Shown in pieces: positions 18,228-28,105 of a stretch of 64,000 bases of DNA. The DNA is from Xanthomonas rydalmerensis. GTDB lineage: Bacteria > Pseudomonadota > Gammaproteobacteria > Xanthomonadales > Xanthomonadaceae. The stretch covers positions 4,674,001 to 4,738,000 of the forward strand of contig NZ_CP126170.1 in NCBI RefSeq assembly GCF_033170385.1, given 5' to 3'. Positions within the stretch are counted from its first letter, which is position 1. The number at the start of each line of letters is the position of its first letter. Position numbers and translations under genes: made by a program. The notes under the pieces are model-generated. The model worked only from the letters and a program-made list of their open reading frames with translations, had not been told where the DNA came from and ran no database searches.

Positions 18228-18966
18228 TCTGGCTTTAGCTGTTGCTTTAGCTGTTGCTGTGGCTTTGGCTGTTGCTCTTGCTTTTGATTTACCGGGTTCC
18301 CTTCCGCAGCGGCGGATGGACTGGGGAAAAACCCGAAGGGCGGCGTACATGGATGTACGCCGTTCGCGGCAGGGGCAGGATGCCCCTTCCGCGAATCCCC
18401 GGTGCATCCGCGGACCCGGAGCGCGCAGCGCGGAGGGCGCAAGGCAGGGCGCGCTTTCTTTTGGTTACTTTTCTTTGCGCGAGCAAAGAAAAGTAACTCG
18501 CCCGAAAGGGCGAAAGCCTTTGCTGTTGCTTCAATCCTGAGTGTCTGACAAGAAGAACTGTAGGAGCGGCTTCAGCCGCGACCGCAACCTCCACGGTAAA
18601 GCCCGCTCGCGGCTGAAGCCGCTCCTACAGAAAAGCGTTGAAGCAGAAGCAAATGCTTTCGCCTGACGGCGAGTTACTTTTCTTTGCTTGTGCAAAGAAA
18701 AGTAACCAAAAGAAAGCACACCCTGCCTACGCGCCCTCCGCGCTAACGCGCTCCGGGTCCGCGTCCAGCACGGGGATCCGCGGAAGGGGCATCCTGCCCC
18801 TGCCGCGGACGGCGTACATCCATGTACGCCGCCCTTCGGGTTTTTCCCCGCGCTGGCCGCCGCTTCGGAAGGGAACCCGGCAAGTCAAAAGCAAGAACAA
18901 CAGCAACGGCAGAAACAACAGCAAAAGCAACAGCAACAACTGCATTTGCAACCGCAACCGCAACGG
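18228..18966. repeat. ~740 bp imperfect inverted repeat between adaptor and ATPase genes
   Basis: The left arm (about 18228-18540) reads outward as tracts of GCTGTTGCTTTAGCTG, GGGTTCCCTTCCG, GGAAAAACCCGAAGGGCGGC, GTACATGGATGTAC, GGGGCAGGATGCCCCTTCC and TTACTTTTCTTTGC. The right arm (about 18640-18966) holds the same blocks in reverse complement and reverse order, ending in CAACAGCAACGGCAG-type repeats. A REP palindrome is at the centre (18560-18628). The arms are similar but not identical. This 864 bp spacer (18165-19028) holds no gene I can support; the Gln-rich open frames across CAACAGCAA tracts are composition artefacts. Confidence 0.85.
18560..18628. repeat. REP-like palindrome at centre of inverted repeat
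   Basis: Arms GTAGGAGCGGCTTCAGCC and GGCTGAAGCCGCTCCTAC flank a ~30 bp loop. It is the same family as 28023-28084 and, with TTT for TTC, 5708-5772. Confidence 0.85.
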
Positions 18967-19028
18967 TAATCCCATCGCTCATCGGCGACCGCATCGCCTC
19001 CACCTCGTCCACCGCCAGGAACACCACC

Positions 19029-19718
<690 letters not shown>

Positions 19719-19731
19719 GCGAGGCGATGCC

Positions 19732-20889
19732 ATGAAGTATTTCTCGTTGATCTGGGCACAACTGTTCCGCAGCAAGACGCGGACATTGCTGACCCTGTTC
19801 TCGGTGATCGTCGCGTTCCTGCTGTTCGGCCTGCTCGACTCGGTCCGCGTCGCGTTCACCGCCGGCGGCTCGGTGGAAGGGGTCAACCGTCTGGTCGTGG
19901 CCTCGCGCCTGTCGATCACCCAATCCCTGCCGGTGCGCCTGGAGTCGCAGATCCGTAGCGTGCCCGGCGTGCGCGACGTGACCTATGCGATGTGGTTCGG
20001 CGGCATCTACAAGGACCCAAAGGACTTCTTCCCCAACTTCTCGGTCGCGCCGAACTTCTTCGACGTCTACAGCGAGTACGAGATGCCGCCGGAGCAGCTC
20101 AAGGCCTTCCGCGACACCCGCACCGGGGCGGCGGTGGGCGAGGCGCTGGCGAAGAAGTACGGCTGGAAGGTCGGCGACGTGATCCCGCTGCAGGCCACCA
20201 TCTTCCCCCGCGGCGGCAGCAACGACTGGCCGCTGGAGCTGAAGGCGATCTTCCGCGCCAAGGACCGCGCCAACGTGCAGGCGGAAAACCAGTTGATGAT
20301 GAACTGGAAGTACTTCGACGAGAGCAACGACTACATCAAGGGCAAGGTCAGCTGGTACACGGTGCGGCTGGACAACCCCGAGCACGCCTCGCGGGTGGCG
20401 CAGGCGATCGATGCGCTGTCGGCCAATTCCGATCACGAGACCAAGTCGCAGACCGAGTCGGCGTTCCAGCAGGCCTTCGTGAAGCAGTTCGCCGACATCG
20501 GCCTGATCGTCACCTCGATCATGGGCGCGGTGTTCTTCACCCTGGTGCTGCTGACCGGCAACACCATGGCGCAGGCAGTGCGCGAACGCATCCCGGAACT
20601 GGCCACGCTCAAGACCCTGGGCTTCCAGGACCGCACCGTGCTGACCCTGGTGATCGTGGAGTCGGTGCTGCTGATCGTGCTCGGCGGCCTGCTCGGCATG
20701 GCGCTGGCGGCGGCGGCGATCCCGGTGCTGGCCAGCGCCAGCCGCGGCGCGCTGCCGGTGCACGCGGTGCCGGCGCAGACCTGGCTGATCGGCGCGGCGC
20801 TGATGCTGGTCATCGGCGTGGTGGTCGGCCTGCTGCCAGCGCTGCGCGCGCAACGGCTGAAGATCGTCGACGCCCTGGCCGGGCGCTGA
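19732..20889 (+). CDS. FtsX/MacB-type ABC transporter permease (first)
   Basis: 385-residue permease with one N-terminal helix (about residues 15-40), a large extracytoplasmic MacB-PCD-like domain (about 45-255) and three C-terminal helices (about 262-380) ending in RAQRLKIVDALAGR. The FtsX signature is around IPELATLKTLGFQDRTV. It acts with the ATPase at 19029 and the second permease at 20954 as a heterodimeric exporter. Confidence 0.92.
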   Translation: MKYFSLIWAQLFRSKTRTLLTLFSVIVAFLLFGLLDSVRVAFTAGGSVEGVNRLVVASRLSITQSLPVRLESQIRSVPGVRDVTYAMWFGGIYKDPKDFFPNFSVAPNFFDVYSEYEMPPEQLKAFRDTRTGAAVGEALAKKYGWKVGDVIPLQATIFPRGGSNDWPLELKAIFRAKDRANVQAENQLMMNWKYFDESNDYIKGKVSWYTVRLDNPEHASRVAQAIDALSANSDHETKSQTESAFQQAFVKQFADIGLIVTSIMGAVFFTLVLLTGNTMAQAVRERIPELATLKTLGFQDRTVLTLVIVESVLLIVLGGLLGMALAAAAIPVLASASRGALPVHAVPAQTWLIGAALMLVIGVVVGLLPALRAQRLKIVDALAGR

Positions 20890-20953
20890 GCCCGCACCTT
20901 CTCTCCAGCACATCGATGCCACGGACGGCAAAGCAGACCCGAGGAACAACGCA

Positions 20954-22264
20954 ATGAAGATGCAATGGTTATGGAATGTCCTGGCGATCGCGGCGCTGGC
21001 GATCGGCCTGGGAATCTGGATCGCCCTGCCCTGGTTCCTGGTGCTGGCGCTGGTGGCGGTGCTGGCCGTGTTGCTGCTGGCCACCCGCAGCGGCCGGCTG
21101 TCGCTGGCCGCCGCGCGCATCGGCATCGCCAGCCTGCCGCAGCGCTGGGGCGCCAGTTCGGTGATCGTGGTCGGCATTGCCGGCGTGGTCGGCGTGCTGG
21201 TGGCGATGCTGGCGATGGGCCAGGGTTTCCAGGCGACCCTGGACAGCACCGGCGACGACACCACCGCCATCGTGCTGCGCGGCGGCTCCCAGGCCGAGAC
21301 CAACTCGGTCATCCTCCGCGACCAGGTGCCGCTGATCGCCGGCCTGGCCGGGGTGGCGCGCGGGGCCGACAACCGCCCGCTGGTCTCGCCGGAGCTGTCG
21401 CAGGTGGTGAACCTGCAGTCCAAGTCCGACGGCACCGACGTCAACGCGCAGTTCCGCGGCGTCGGCGAGCAGGGCTGGGCGGTGCACGACAAGGTCAGGA
21501 TCGTGCAGGGCCGTCGCTTCACCCCCGGCCTGCGCGAGATCGTGGTCGGCAAGGGCGCGCAGTCGCAGTTCCGCGGCCTGCAGCTCGGCCAGACCCTGAC
21601 CCTGGGCAACCAGGCCTGGACCGTGGTCGGCGTGTTCGCCAGCGGCGACGCGCACGACTCGGAACTGTGGACCGACACCCAGACCCTGGCCACCACCTAC
21701 AACCGCAGCGCCTACCAGTCGATCAGCGTGCGCACCCAGGGCCAGGACGGCTTCCGCCAGTTCAAGGCGGCGATGGACGCCGACCCGCGGCTGAAGCTGG
21801 ACGTGTTCACCACCCGCGAGTACTACCGCAAGCAGGGCGGCAACCTCAGCAAGGTGCTGGAGGTCCTGGGCACCTTCATCGGCACCATCATGGCGATCGG
21901 CGCGGTGTTCGGCGCGCTCAACACCATGTACGCCGCAGTCGCCACCCGCGCCCGCGAGATCGCCACCATGCGCGCGCTGGGCTTCCGCGGGCTGCCGGTG
22001 GTGGTGGCGGTGATGCTGGAGACCATGCTGCTGGCACTGCTCGGCGGGGTGCTGGGCGGGCTGATCGCCTGGGCGATCTTCAACGGCTACAGCGTGTCCA
22101 CGCTGGGCAGCAACTTCAGCCAGGTGGTGTTCCAGTTCAAGGTGTCCCCGCCGCTGCTGTGGACCGGGCTGAAGTGGGCGCTGGGCATCGGCCTGGTCGG
22201 CGGCCTGTTCCCGGCGCTGCGCGCGGCGCGGCTGCCGATCACCACCGCCCTGCGCGCGCTGTAG
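20954..22264 (+). CDS. FtsX/MacB-type ABC transporter permease (second)
   Basis: 436-residue permease. Unlike its neighbour it has two extra N-terminal hydrophobic segments (about residues 5-45) before the first FtsX helix (about 70-95), then the extracytoplasmic domain and three C-terminal helices with REIATMRALGFRGLPVVVA. It ends in ARLPITTALRAL. A GAGGA ribosome site lies nine bases before the ATG. It forms the second half of the exporter. Confidence 0.92.
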   Translation: MKMQWLWNVLAIAALAIGLGIWIALPWFLVLALVAVLAVLLLATRSGRLSLAAARIGIASLPQRWGASSVIVVGIAGVVGVLVAMLAMGQGFQATLDSTGDDTTAIVLRGGSQAETNSVILRDQVPLIAGLAGVARGADNRPLVSPELSQVVNLQSKSDGTDVNAQFRGVGEQGWAVHDKVRIVQGRRFTPGLREIVVGKGAQSQFRGLQLGQTLTLGNQAWTVVGVFASGDAHDSELWTDTQTLATTYNRSAYQSISVRTQGQDGFRQFKAAMDADPRLKLDVFTTREYYRKQGGNLSKVLEVLGTFIGTIMAIGAVFGALNTMYAAVATRAREIATMRALGFRGLPVVVAVMLETMLLALLGGVLGGLIAWAIFNGYSVSTLGSNFSQVVFQFKVSPPLLWTGLKWALGIGLVGGLFPALRAARLPITTALRAL

Positions 22265-22320
22265 CGCCACGGCTGAACGCGCTGGGTCGGGACCCCTGTC
22301 CCGGCCCGGCCCAATGGCGG

Positions 22321-22350
22321 ATGACGCGTCATCGTTTCGTCATCGAAACG
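22321..22350. promoter_or_regulatory. Perfect palindrome plus adjacent inverted repeat upstream of lipoprotein hydrolase
   Basis: ATGACGCGTCAT (22321-22332) is a perfect 12 bp palindrome. It is immediately followed by CGTTTCG-TCAT-CGAAACG (22333-22350), a 7 bp inverted repeat. They lie 57 bases downstream of the permease stop and 64 bases upstream of the next ATG. There is no T-run, so a protein-binding site is more likely than a terminator; the binding factor is unknown. Confidence 0.5.
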
Positions 22351-22414
22351 CGGTAGAACGGCCGCCGCCGAGGCGCTAGCCTGCGCGGCCATTTGGTTCC
22401 ACGCCGCCACCCCC

Positions 22415-23557
22415 ATGTCCTCGCGCCTGCGCCTGTTGCTCGTCCTCTGCGCCAGCCTGTGGCTGAGCGCCTGCTCTTCCACCTCGATCAGCGACCGCCT
22501 GGTCGCGCCGGGCGGCGTGTCGCCGCTGATGGACGAGGAACGCATCCAGAGCCTGCTGGCGACCCTGCCCAACCGCAGCGGCCACGTGGTGGTGCCGGGC
22601 GGCATCCCGATCTTCTGGCGCGCCATCGACCCGGGCGACTACCACATGCGCTACCGCTACGAGCACGCCGGCCGCGACGCCAGCGGCCACGAGCACGCCG
22701 ACTTCGCCATGGACGTGGCGACCCCGGCGCCGGCCACGCAGGTCGCCCCGCGCGGCACCGTGGTGCTGCTGCACGGCTGGATGATGGACGGCGACTCGCT
22801 GCTGCCATGGTCGCTGGACCTGGCCCAGGCCGGCTACCGCAGCATCAGCATCGACCTGCGCAACCACGGCCGCTCCGGCGGCGGCCCGGCCGGCTACGGC
22901 ACCCGCGAGTCGGACGACGTGGTCGCGGTGATCCGCGCGCTGCGTGCCAGCGGCGAGGTGCAGGGCCCGCTGTACCTGTTCGGCGTGTCCTATGGCGCGG
23001 CCACCGCGCTGTTCGCCGCGCAGAAGCTCGGCGACCAGGTCGATGGCGTAGTCGCGATGGAATCCTTCGCCAACGCCGGCCGCGGCATCCGCGACATGAT
23101 CCCGCACATGCTCGCCAGCCGCCCGCGCGGCTGGATGGCCAGCGCGGCGATGGACCTGGCGCGCTGGCGCTACGGCGGGCAGAACCTGGACGCGGTGATC
23201 GCCAACGCCAACCAGCGCCTGGCACTGAACCTGGACCAGGTCGACGTCACCGCCGCCGCGCGCGCCGCACCGGCCTGCGTGCTGCTGCTGCACGGCAGCG
23301 CCGACCAGCACATCCCGGTGGCGCATGGCCGCCTGCTGGCGCTGGACGCACCGCGCGCGCACTACCTGGAGATGCCCGGCGAGAACCACCTGAGCCTGCC
23401 GATGCGGCTGGACCTGCTGGCACCGACCGTGGAGGACTGGTTCGCCGAGCTGCCGGCACAGCGTCACGACGGCCGCTGCCCGCAGCCGCTGCCGCCGCGT
23501 GCGGACCCCGAGCTGCAGCTGACCGGTGGGCCGGCCGCGAGCGGTAGCCGCGGCTGA
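22415..23557 (+). CDS. Lipoprotein alpha/beta hydrolase
   Basis: 380-residue predicted lipoprotein. The signal ends in a lipobox (LWLSAC, Cys20). The alpha/beta-hydrolase core follows: oxyanion HGWMMDGDS, RNHGRSGG, nucleophile elbow GVSYGAAT, a late Asp in LLHGSADQHIPV and the catalytic His in GENHLSLP. The elbow is G-V-S-Y-G, giving Ser as nucleophile. The substrate is unknown (esterase, lipase or thioesterase). It follows the exporter operon but has its own palindromic upstream region. The C-terminal ~30 residues are Pro-rich and probably disordered. Confidence 0.85.
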   Translation: MSSRLRLLLVLCASLWLSACSSTSISDRLVAPGGVSPLMDEERIQSLLATLPNRSGHVVVPGGIPIFWRAIDPGDYHMRYRYEHAGRDASGHEHADFAMDVATPAPATQVAPRGTVVLLHGWMMDGDSLLPWSLDLAQAGYRSISIDLRNHGRSGGGPAGYGTRESDDVVAVIRALRASGEVQGPLYLFGVSYGAATALFAAQKLGDQVDGVVAMESFANAGRGIRDMIPHMLASRPRGWMASAAMDLARWRYGGQNLDAVIANANQRLALNLDQVDVTAAARAAPACVLLLHGSADQHIPVAHGRLLALDAPRAHYLEMPGENHLSLPMRLDLLAPTVEDWFAELPAQRHDGRCPQPLPPRADPELQLTGGPAASGSRG

Positions 23558-23560
23558 GCC

Positions 23561-23670
23561 GGGAGTGGGGAGTCGGGATTGGGGATTCGTAGGAGCGGCT
23601 GCGCTGGCGACCTAGGCGGGCGCCGGCTCTTGCCAATCCCGAATCCCTAATCCCTAACCCTAATCCCCGC
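23561..23670. repeat. G-rich/C-rich xanthomonad-type tracts
   Basis: GGGAGTGGGGAGTCGGGATT and GGGGATTC-type units at 23561-23590, half of a REP element (GTAGGAGCGGCT at about 23589), then the complementary CCCGAATCCCTAATCCC units to 23670. The last part overlaps the 3' end of the rarD-like gene and encodes its terminal residues. Confidence 0.6.
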
Positions 23671-24570
23671 TCGCCGCCACACACCTGACCGCCATAGACT
23701 CTCGCCGGCGAACAGCAGCAACCCGATCCAGATCGCGGCGAAGCCGATGGCCTTGCCGGTGTCGAACGGCTCGCGGAAGAACCACACGCCCAGCAGCAAC
23801 TGCAGGCTCGGCGCGATGTACTGCAGCAGCCCGACCAGCGACAGCGGGATGCGCCGCACGCCGTAGGCGAAGCCGATCAGCGGCACCGCGGTGACCACGC
23901 CGCCGAACACCAGCAGCAGGTCGTTGCGCCAGCCCCACTCGCCGGCGAAGCCGCCGCCGTGACCGGCCTCGCCCCACAGCACGAAGCCCAGCGCCGGCAG
24001 GAACAGGTACAGGCTCTCCACGCCCAGCCCGGCCACCGCATCCACCTGCACCAGCTTGCGCAGCAGGCCGTACAGCCCGAACGAGCCGGCCAGGCCCAGC
24101 GCGATCCACGGCAGCGTGCCGGCGTCGACGGTGAGCCAGGCCACGCCCAGCGCGGCGCAGGCCACCGCCAGCCACTGCAGCGGGCGCAGCCGCTCATGCA
24201 GCACCAGCACCCCGAGCAGCACGTTGACCAGCGGATTGATGAAATAACCCAGGCTGGTCTCGATCACATGGCCGGCATTGACCGCCCAGATATAGAGGCC
24301 CCAGTTGAAGGCGATCGCCAGGCTGCTCAGCACCAGCGTGGCCAGCGCGCGCGGCTGCGCGGCGATGCGCCGCCACCACTGCAGGCGCGCGCTGTACACC
24401 AGCCACGCCACCACCAGCAGCGTGCTCCAGACGATGCGGTGGGCGATGATGTGCGGCGACGGCACCGCCTGCAGCAGGTGCCAGTACACCGGCACCACGC
24501 CCCACAGTGCGAAGGTCGCCGCGGTGATCCACAGGCCGCGCCGGGCCTCCTGCTCGGCGACCGCGGTCAT
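23647..24570 (-). CDS. rarD: RarD-type EamA transporter
   Basis: 307-residue drug/metabolite transporter family protein with ten predicted helices in two EamA halves. RarD-type features are the N-terminal segment FALWGVVPVYWHLLQ, IVWSTLLV, AFNWGLYIWAVNAGHVIETS followed by LGYFINPLVNVLLG, and LLQYIAPSLQLLLGVWFF. Its four-base overlap with the stop of the upstream EamA gene marks a bicistronic unit. The C-terminal residues GIRVRD are encoded by the intergenic repeat tract, so the original stop was probably replaced. Substrate unknown. Confidence 0.92.
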   Translation of the reverse strand: MTAVAEQEARRGLWITAATFALWGVVPVYWHLLQAVPSPHIIAHRIVWSTLLVVAWLVYSARLQWWRRIAAQPRALATLVLSSLAIAFNWGLYIWAVNAGHVIETSLGYFINPLVNVLLGVLVLHERLRPLQWLAVACAALGVAWLTVDAGTLPWIALGLAGSFGLYGLLRKLVQVDAVAGLGVESLYLFLPALGFVLWGEAGHGGGFAGEWGWRNDLLLVFGGVVTAVPLIGFAYGVRRIPLSLVGLLQYIAPSLQLLLGVWFFREPFDTGKAIGFAAIWIGLLLFAGESLWRSGVWRRAGIRVRD

Positions 24571-25469
24571 CGACGGGTCCTCGCCACGGTGATCACCACC
24601 ACGCCGGCCAGGATCACCGCCATTGCGCCGAAGTCGCTGGCGCTGAAGCGCTCCTGGCCGAGCCAGCTGCCCAGCGCCACCGCGATCACCGGATTGACGT
24701 AGGCATAGCTGCCGGCCAGCGCCGGGCGCACGTTCTGCAGCAGCCACACGTAGGCGGTGAACGCGACGATCGAGCCGAACACGCACAGGTAGGCCACCGC
24801 CAGCATCCCCTGCGCGCTCGGCAAGGTGTGCAGGCGTTCGCCGCTGAGCAGGCCGATCGCCACCAGCATGACGCCGCCGCACAGCATCTGCCCGGCGGCC
24901 GCCATGAACGGCATCGGCAACTCCAGCCCACGCGACCACACCGAGCCGAACGCCCAGCCCACCGGCGCGATCAACAGCAGCACCAGGCCCAGCGGGCTGG
25001 CATTGAGGCTGCTGCCGGCATTGAGCCACACCACCCCGGCGAAGCCGACCACGATCCCCAGCCATTCGCCGCGGCTGGCATGGTGGCCGCGCAGCGTGCC
25101 GAACAGCGCCATCCACAGTGGCACCGAAGCCACCGCCACCGCTGCCAGCCCCGAGGACACCTGGCGCTCGGCCAGCACCACCAGGCCATTGCCGCAGACC
25201 AGCATGAGCGCACCGAGCATGGCCAGCGGCCGCCACTGCGCGCGCGTGGGCGCGGCCACCCCGCGCCAGCGCAGCACCGCGTACAGCACGCTGCCGGCGA
25301 TCACGAAGCGGGTTCCGGACACCACACTCAGCGGCGGCGCGCCGCCTTCCAGGGCGAAGCGGATCGCCAGATAGGTCGAGCCCCAGACGACGTAGACCAG
25401 GAACAGGGCGAGAACGACGAAGCCACCGCGCGCAGGTGCGGCGGCGGCCGTGGAAGAAGGGGAAGACAT
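24567..25469 (-). CDS. EamA family transporter (YedA-like)
   Basis: 300-residue inner-membrane transporter with ten helices. YedA-like segments are VYVVWGSTYLAIRFALEG, GTRFVIAGSVL, GNGLVVLAERQVSSGLAAV and GSYAYVNPVIAVALGSWLG. The N-terminus is short and Ala/Ser-rich. It is followed by the rarD-like gene with an ATGA overlap. Substrate unknown; amino-acid or metabolite efflux is typical of the superfamily. Confidence 0.9.
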   Translation of the reverse strand: MSSPSSTAAAAPARGGFVVLALFLVYVVWGSTYLAIRFALEGGAPPLSVVSGTRFVIAGSVLYAVLRWRGVAAPTRAQWRPLAMLGALMLVCGNGLVVLAERQVSSGLAAVAVASVPLWMALFGTLRGHHASRGEWLGIVVGFAGVVWLNAGSSLNASPLGLVLLLIAPVGWAFGSVWSRGLELPMPFMAAAGQMLCGGVMLVAIGLLSGERLHTLPSAQGMLAVAYLCVFGSIVAFTAYVWLLQNVRPALAGSYAYVNPVIAVALGSWLGQERFSASDFGAMAVILAGVVVITVARTRR

Positions 25470-25861
25470 GCGTGCACGCGGAACGGGTATGGCGCAATTC
25501 TAGGCCAGCGGCCACCGGCGGCGACAGCCGCGCACCAGCGCCAATGGCGGCACGCTGTTTTGCGCAATTCCGATGCGGGACGGGTGCCTGTGCTTCGTCC
25601 CGCCTTGGCGACAGGCGCGCGCGTATCGGCAGGTCGCCCCATCGCCTCGCCATGCTCGGGCGGGGAAATGGAATCGACGTCGCGTCCATCGCGTGCGGCG
25701 TAATGCAGTTCGGGTGCGCTCGCCTCCCCTGCGCCGGGACGTCCATGGCAGCGCGGCCGCCGCCTGTTCCGGCGCGTCGCGGCGCCCAGAAAGACCTAAG
25801 AGTCCGTTCAGCCGCATGGGCGTATCAGTGCGCCAATCCCTACTGCTCGCTGGGCACCACC
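25470..25861. other. Divergent intergenic region
   Basis: 392 bases between the yedA-like gene (minus) and the Ser/Thr-rich protein gene (plus). Open frames cross it, but none has start, ribosome site or protein-like composition. It presumably holds both promoters; I could not pick them out. Confidence 0.4.
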
Positions 25862-26470
25862 ATGGCCATCGATACCGCACTGTCGCCACTGGGCACCGTC
25901 TCGCCTTACGGGGCGTCGCCCTATGGCTTTCCGGCAACGGGCGCCTCCAGCGATTCGACCCAGGCCGGCAACCCGATCGTGGCCAGCAACGACCCGGCGG
26001 CGGTGCAGCAGGCGGTGGAATTGTCCGGCGACGCCTCGGTGATCTTCAGCCTCGGCGGCCTCGCGGGAAGCACCCCGGCCGACACGGGCCTGACCTACAA
26101 CGCGGCCGGGCTGTTCAACAGCATCGTCAGCGCCGGCCCGACCGATGCGGCCTCGACCTCGTCTGCCGGCAGCTCTACCTCGACCACCGGCGCATCGACC
26201 TCGTCCACAGGCACGTCGACCTCGACCGGCACCGCGCCGTATCCCACCCTAGACCAGGCCACCCAGACCTACGACCAGGGACTGCTCGGTACGATTACTA
26301 CGCCGCCGTCGACCCCGGGCCTGTACAACGCCTCCGGCGTCTTCAGCAGCCAGGGCCTGACCCCGCAGCTGTCGTCCCTGCTGCAGTCCAATCCCAGCCT
26401 GAGCGGGACGGTGACCGGCGATCTGCTCAACCAGGGTATCATCGGCGGGTTGATCGATACCACTGCCTGA
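25862..26470 (+). CDS. Ser/Thr-rich protein of unknown function
   Basis: 202 residues, family not recognised. There is no signal peptide or membrane segment. The N-terminal part (about 1-95) has small residues and the motif LTYNAAGLFNSIVSA. A linker of Ser/Thr/Gly (about 97-122, STSSAGSSTSTTGASTSS) follows, then a C-terminal part repeating the theme as LYNASGVFSSQGLTPQLSS. The two halves may therefore be diverged repeats. It ends in GIIGGLIDTTA. The start MAIDTALSPLG is preceded by no strong ribosome site; longer in-frame starts upstream look non-coding. Confidence 0.65.
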   Translation: MAIDTALSPLGTVSPYGASPYGFPATGASSDSTQAGNPIVASNDPAAVQQAVELSGDASVIFSLGGLAGSTPADTGLTYNAAGLFNSIVSAGPTDAASTSSAGSSTSTTGASTSSTGTSTSTGTAPYPTLDQATQTYDQGLLGTITTPPSTPGLYNASGVFSSQGLTPQLSSLLQSNPSLSGTVTGDLLNQGIIGGLIDTTA

Positions 26471-26597
26471 GCAGTGCTGCGTGGCCGCCTCGGCGGATTG
26501 CGCGTTGTTCTTCGGCTTCGCCAAGCGCGTGCAGGATGACATCGCGGCGCTCACATGCGCCTGGCCTGCGTAAAAAAAGCCCCTCCCCGCCGATCGC

Positions 26598-26765
26598 TCA
26601 GCCCGGCATCGCCGGACCACAGGCCTCGGAGGAATCGCAGGGCGCAGGCAACGCATGCCGCTCCAGCGCATCGGCATCGCCGCCCGCGTCGCCGGCCAGC
26701 GCATCGTTGGCCGCCTGTGCCGCACCTCCCATGAACAGGGAAGCGGACAGCAGCAACATGCGCAT
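26598..26765 (-). CDS. Small secreted protein, hypothetical
   Basis: About 55 residues starting MRMLLLSASLFMGGAAQAAN, which reads as a signal peptide with an AQA cleavage site, leaving a mature peptide of ~36 residues rich in Asp/Ala with two Cys (PAPCDSSEACGPAMPG). An upstream start in the same frame (26837) is possible. No recognised family. The signal-peptide character is the only support, hence low confidence. Confidence 0.4.
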   Translation of the reverse strand: MRMLLLSASLFMGGAAQAANDALAGDAGGDADALERHALPAPCDSSEACGPAMPG

Positions 26766-26873
26766 CGGGTTCACGGTCACGACCTGGCAACAAGCGGGCC
26801 GCACAGTGTAGAGAATGGCGTCGTGCCGAGACAGCACGGCGACGCATTCGCGTGCGTGCGACCGAAGCGCCGT

Positions 26874-27806
26874 TCAGCGCGCGGGACGATCCAGCCAGCA
26901 GGCCAGGCCCTGCGCGTTGAGCTCGATGTCCATGTGCAGCACGCGCTCCACGCCGGCATCGTCCAGCGGACAGCCATGCAGCCGCGCCCGCTCCAGATAC
27001 AGCGCGGTCAGCGCCGCGACCAGGCAGCGATGGCGATCGGAGCGCCCATCGCAGCCGCGCGCGATCGCCACCATCGCCTCGAGTTGTTCCAGCAGTTCCG
27101 CCGCCAGCGTGTCGGCGCCCTCCACCGGACCGTAGTGGGTGAGATACAGCGTCTGCGGCGCGTACCCGAGCATGCGCTGGATCGAGGCCTGCATCGCGTC
27201 CGGCTCGAACTGCACCGGCGACGAGGTCGGGATCGCGAACGCGCCGCGCGCGCTGTCCAGTTCGCGGTAGGACAGGCCGAAGGTGTCGCCGCTGAACCAA
27301 CTGCGGCTGCGTGCGTCCCACACGCACAGGTGATGGCGAGCATGGCCAGGGGTGTCGATGCACAGCAACTCGCGCCCGGCCAGCGACACGCGATGGCCGT
27401 TCTCGGCCACGACCACGCGTTCTGCCGGCACCGGCACGATGCTGCCGTAGCTGCGTGCCATCTCCGCCTCGCCGTACACCGCGGTGGCGCCGGCGATCAG
27501 CCGCGCCGGATCGATCATGTGCGCCGCGCCGCGCGGATGCACCAGCAGGCGCGCGTTCGGCAAGTGCTGCAGCAGCGCACCGGCGCCGCCGGCGTGATCC
27601 AGGTGCACGTGGGTGAGGATCAGCCAGTCCACCTCGCCCGGCGCCAGGCCGGCGCGCGCCAGCGCATCCAGCAACAGCGGCACGGCATGGCTGGTGCCGC
27701 AGTCGACGAAGGCGCCGCGCCCGTTCTCCACGATCAGGTAGGCGGCATCGAACTGCGCGCGCTGGAAGCCGGTATCGACGAGATGGATGCTGGGATCGCG
27801 TGGCAT
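26874..27806 (-). CDS. MBL-fold metallo-hydrolase
   Basis: 310-residue metallo-beta-lactamase superfamily enzyme. Metal-binding residues are visible: THVHLDHAGG (HxHxDH), the His of DTPGHARHHLCV, the bridging Asp in FSGDTFG, and a late His in LTHYGPVEGAD. The C-terminal ~70 residues are helical, as in glyoxalase-II-like and other small-molecule hydrolases. MPRDPSIHLVDTG is taken as the start; ten additional in-frame codons precede it. Substrate unknown. Confidence 0.9.
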   Translation of the reverse strand: MPRDPSIHLVDTGFQRAQFDAAYLIVENGRGAFVDCGTSHAVPLLLDALARAGLAPGEVDWLILTHVHLDHAGGAGALLQHLPNARLLVHPRGAAHMIDPARLIAGATAVYGEAEMARSYGSIVPVPAERVVVAENGHRVSLAGRELLCIDTPGHARHHLCVWDARSRSWFSGDTFGLSYRELDSARGAFAIPTSSPVQFEPDAMQASIQRMLGYAPQTLYLTHYGPVEGADTLAAELLEQLEAMVAIARGCDGRSDRHRCLVAALTALYLERARLHGCPLDDAGVERVLHMDIELNAQGLACWLDRPAR

Positions 27807-28022
27807 GGCGCAGAGCGTGGCTGGGCGAGCCACCATTCTAGGCGGTATGGAGGGCGCTGCCAGTGCTGCGCGGCAGCGGCCGGATGAGGACGAAGGACGG
27901 AACCGACCCGACGACCGCGAGGGTTCACCGTGGGAGGGACTTCAGTCCCGACTGCATGCGACCGGCAACCACACGCGCTCGGGGTGTCGCACCAGGACGC
28001 GTCGTATGCCTTGTAGGATCTT

Positions 28023-28084
28023 GTAGGAGCGGCTTCAGCCGCGACGCTTTGCCGTTGAGGCGTCGCGGCTGAAGCCGTTCCTAC
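28023..28084. repeat. REP-like palindrome
   Basis: GTAGGAGCGGCTTCAGCCGC and its inverse around a short loop, 21 bases downstream of the trpS stop (convergent side). The second arm has GTTCCTAC instead of GCTCCTAC. The 27807-28105 spacer contains nothing else I recognise. Confidence 0.85.
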
Positions 28085-28105
28085 GACGGACCGCCGTGCG
28101 AGCGC

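Noticed and set aside
18885..18975. Gln/Asn-rich protein encoded by CAACAGCAA repeats
   Set aside because: The tract is the mirrored arm of an intergenic inverted repeat; no start or ribosome site, and the other arm gives an unrelated frame.
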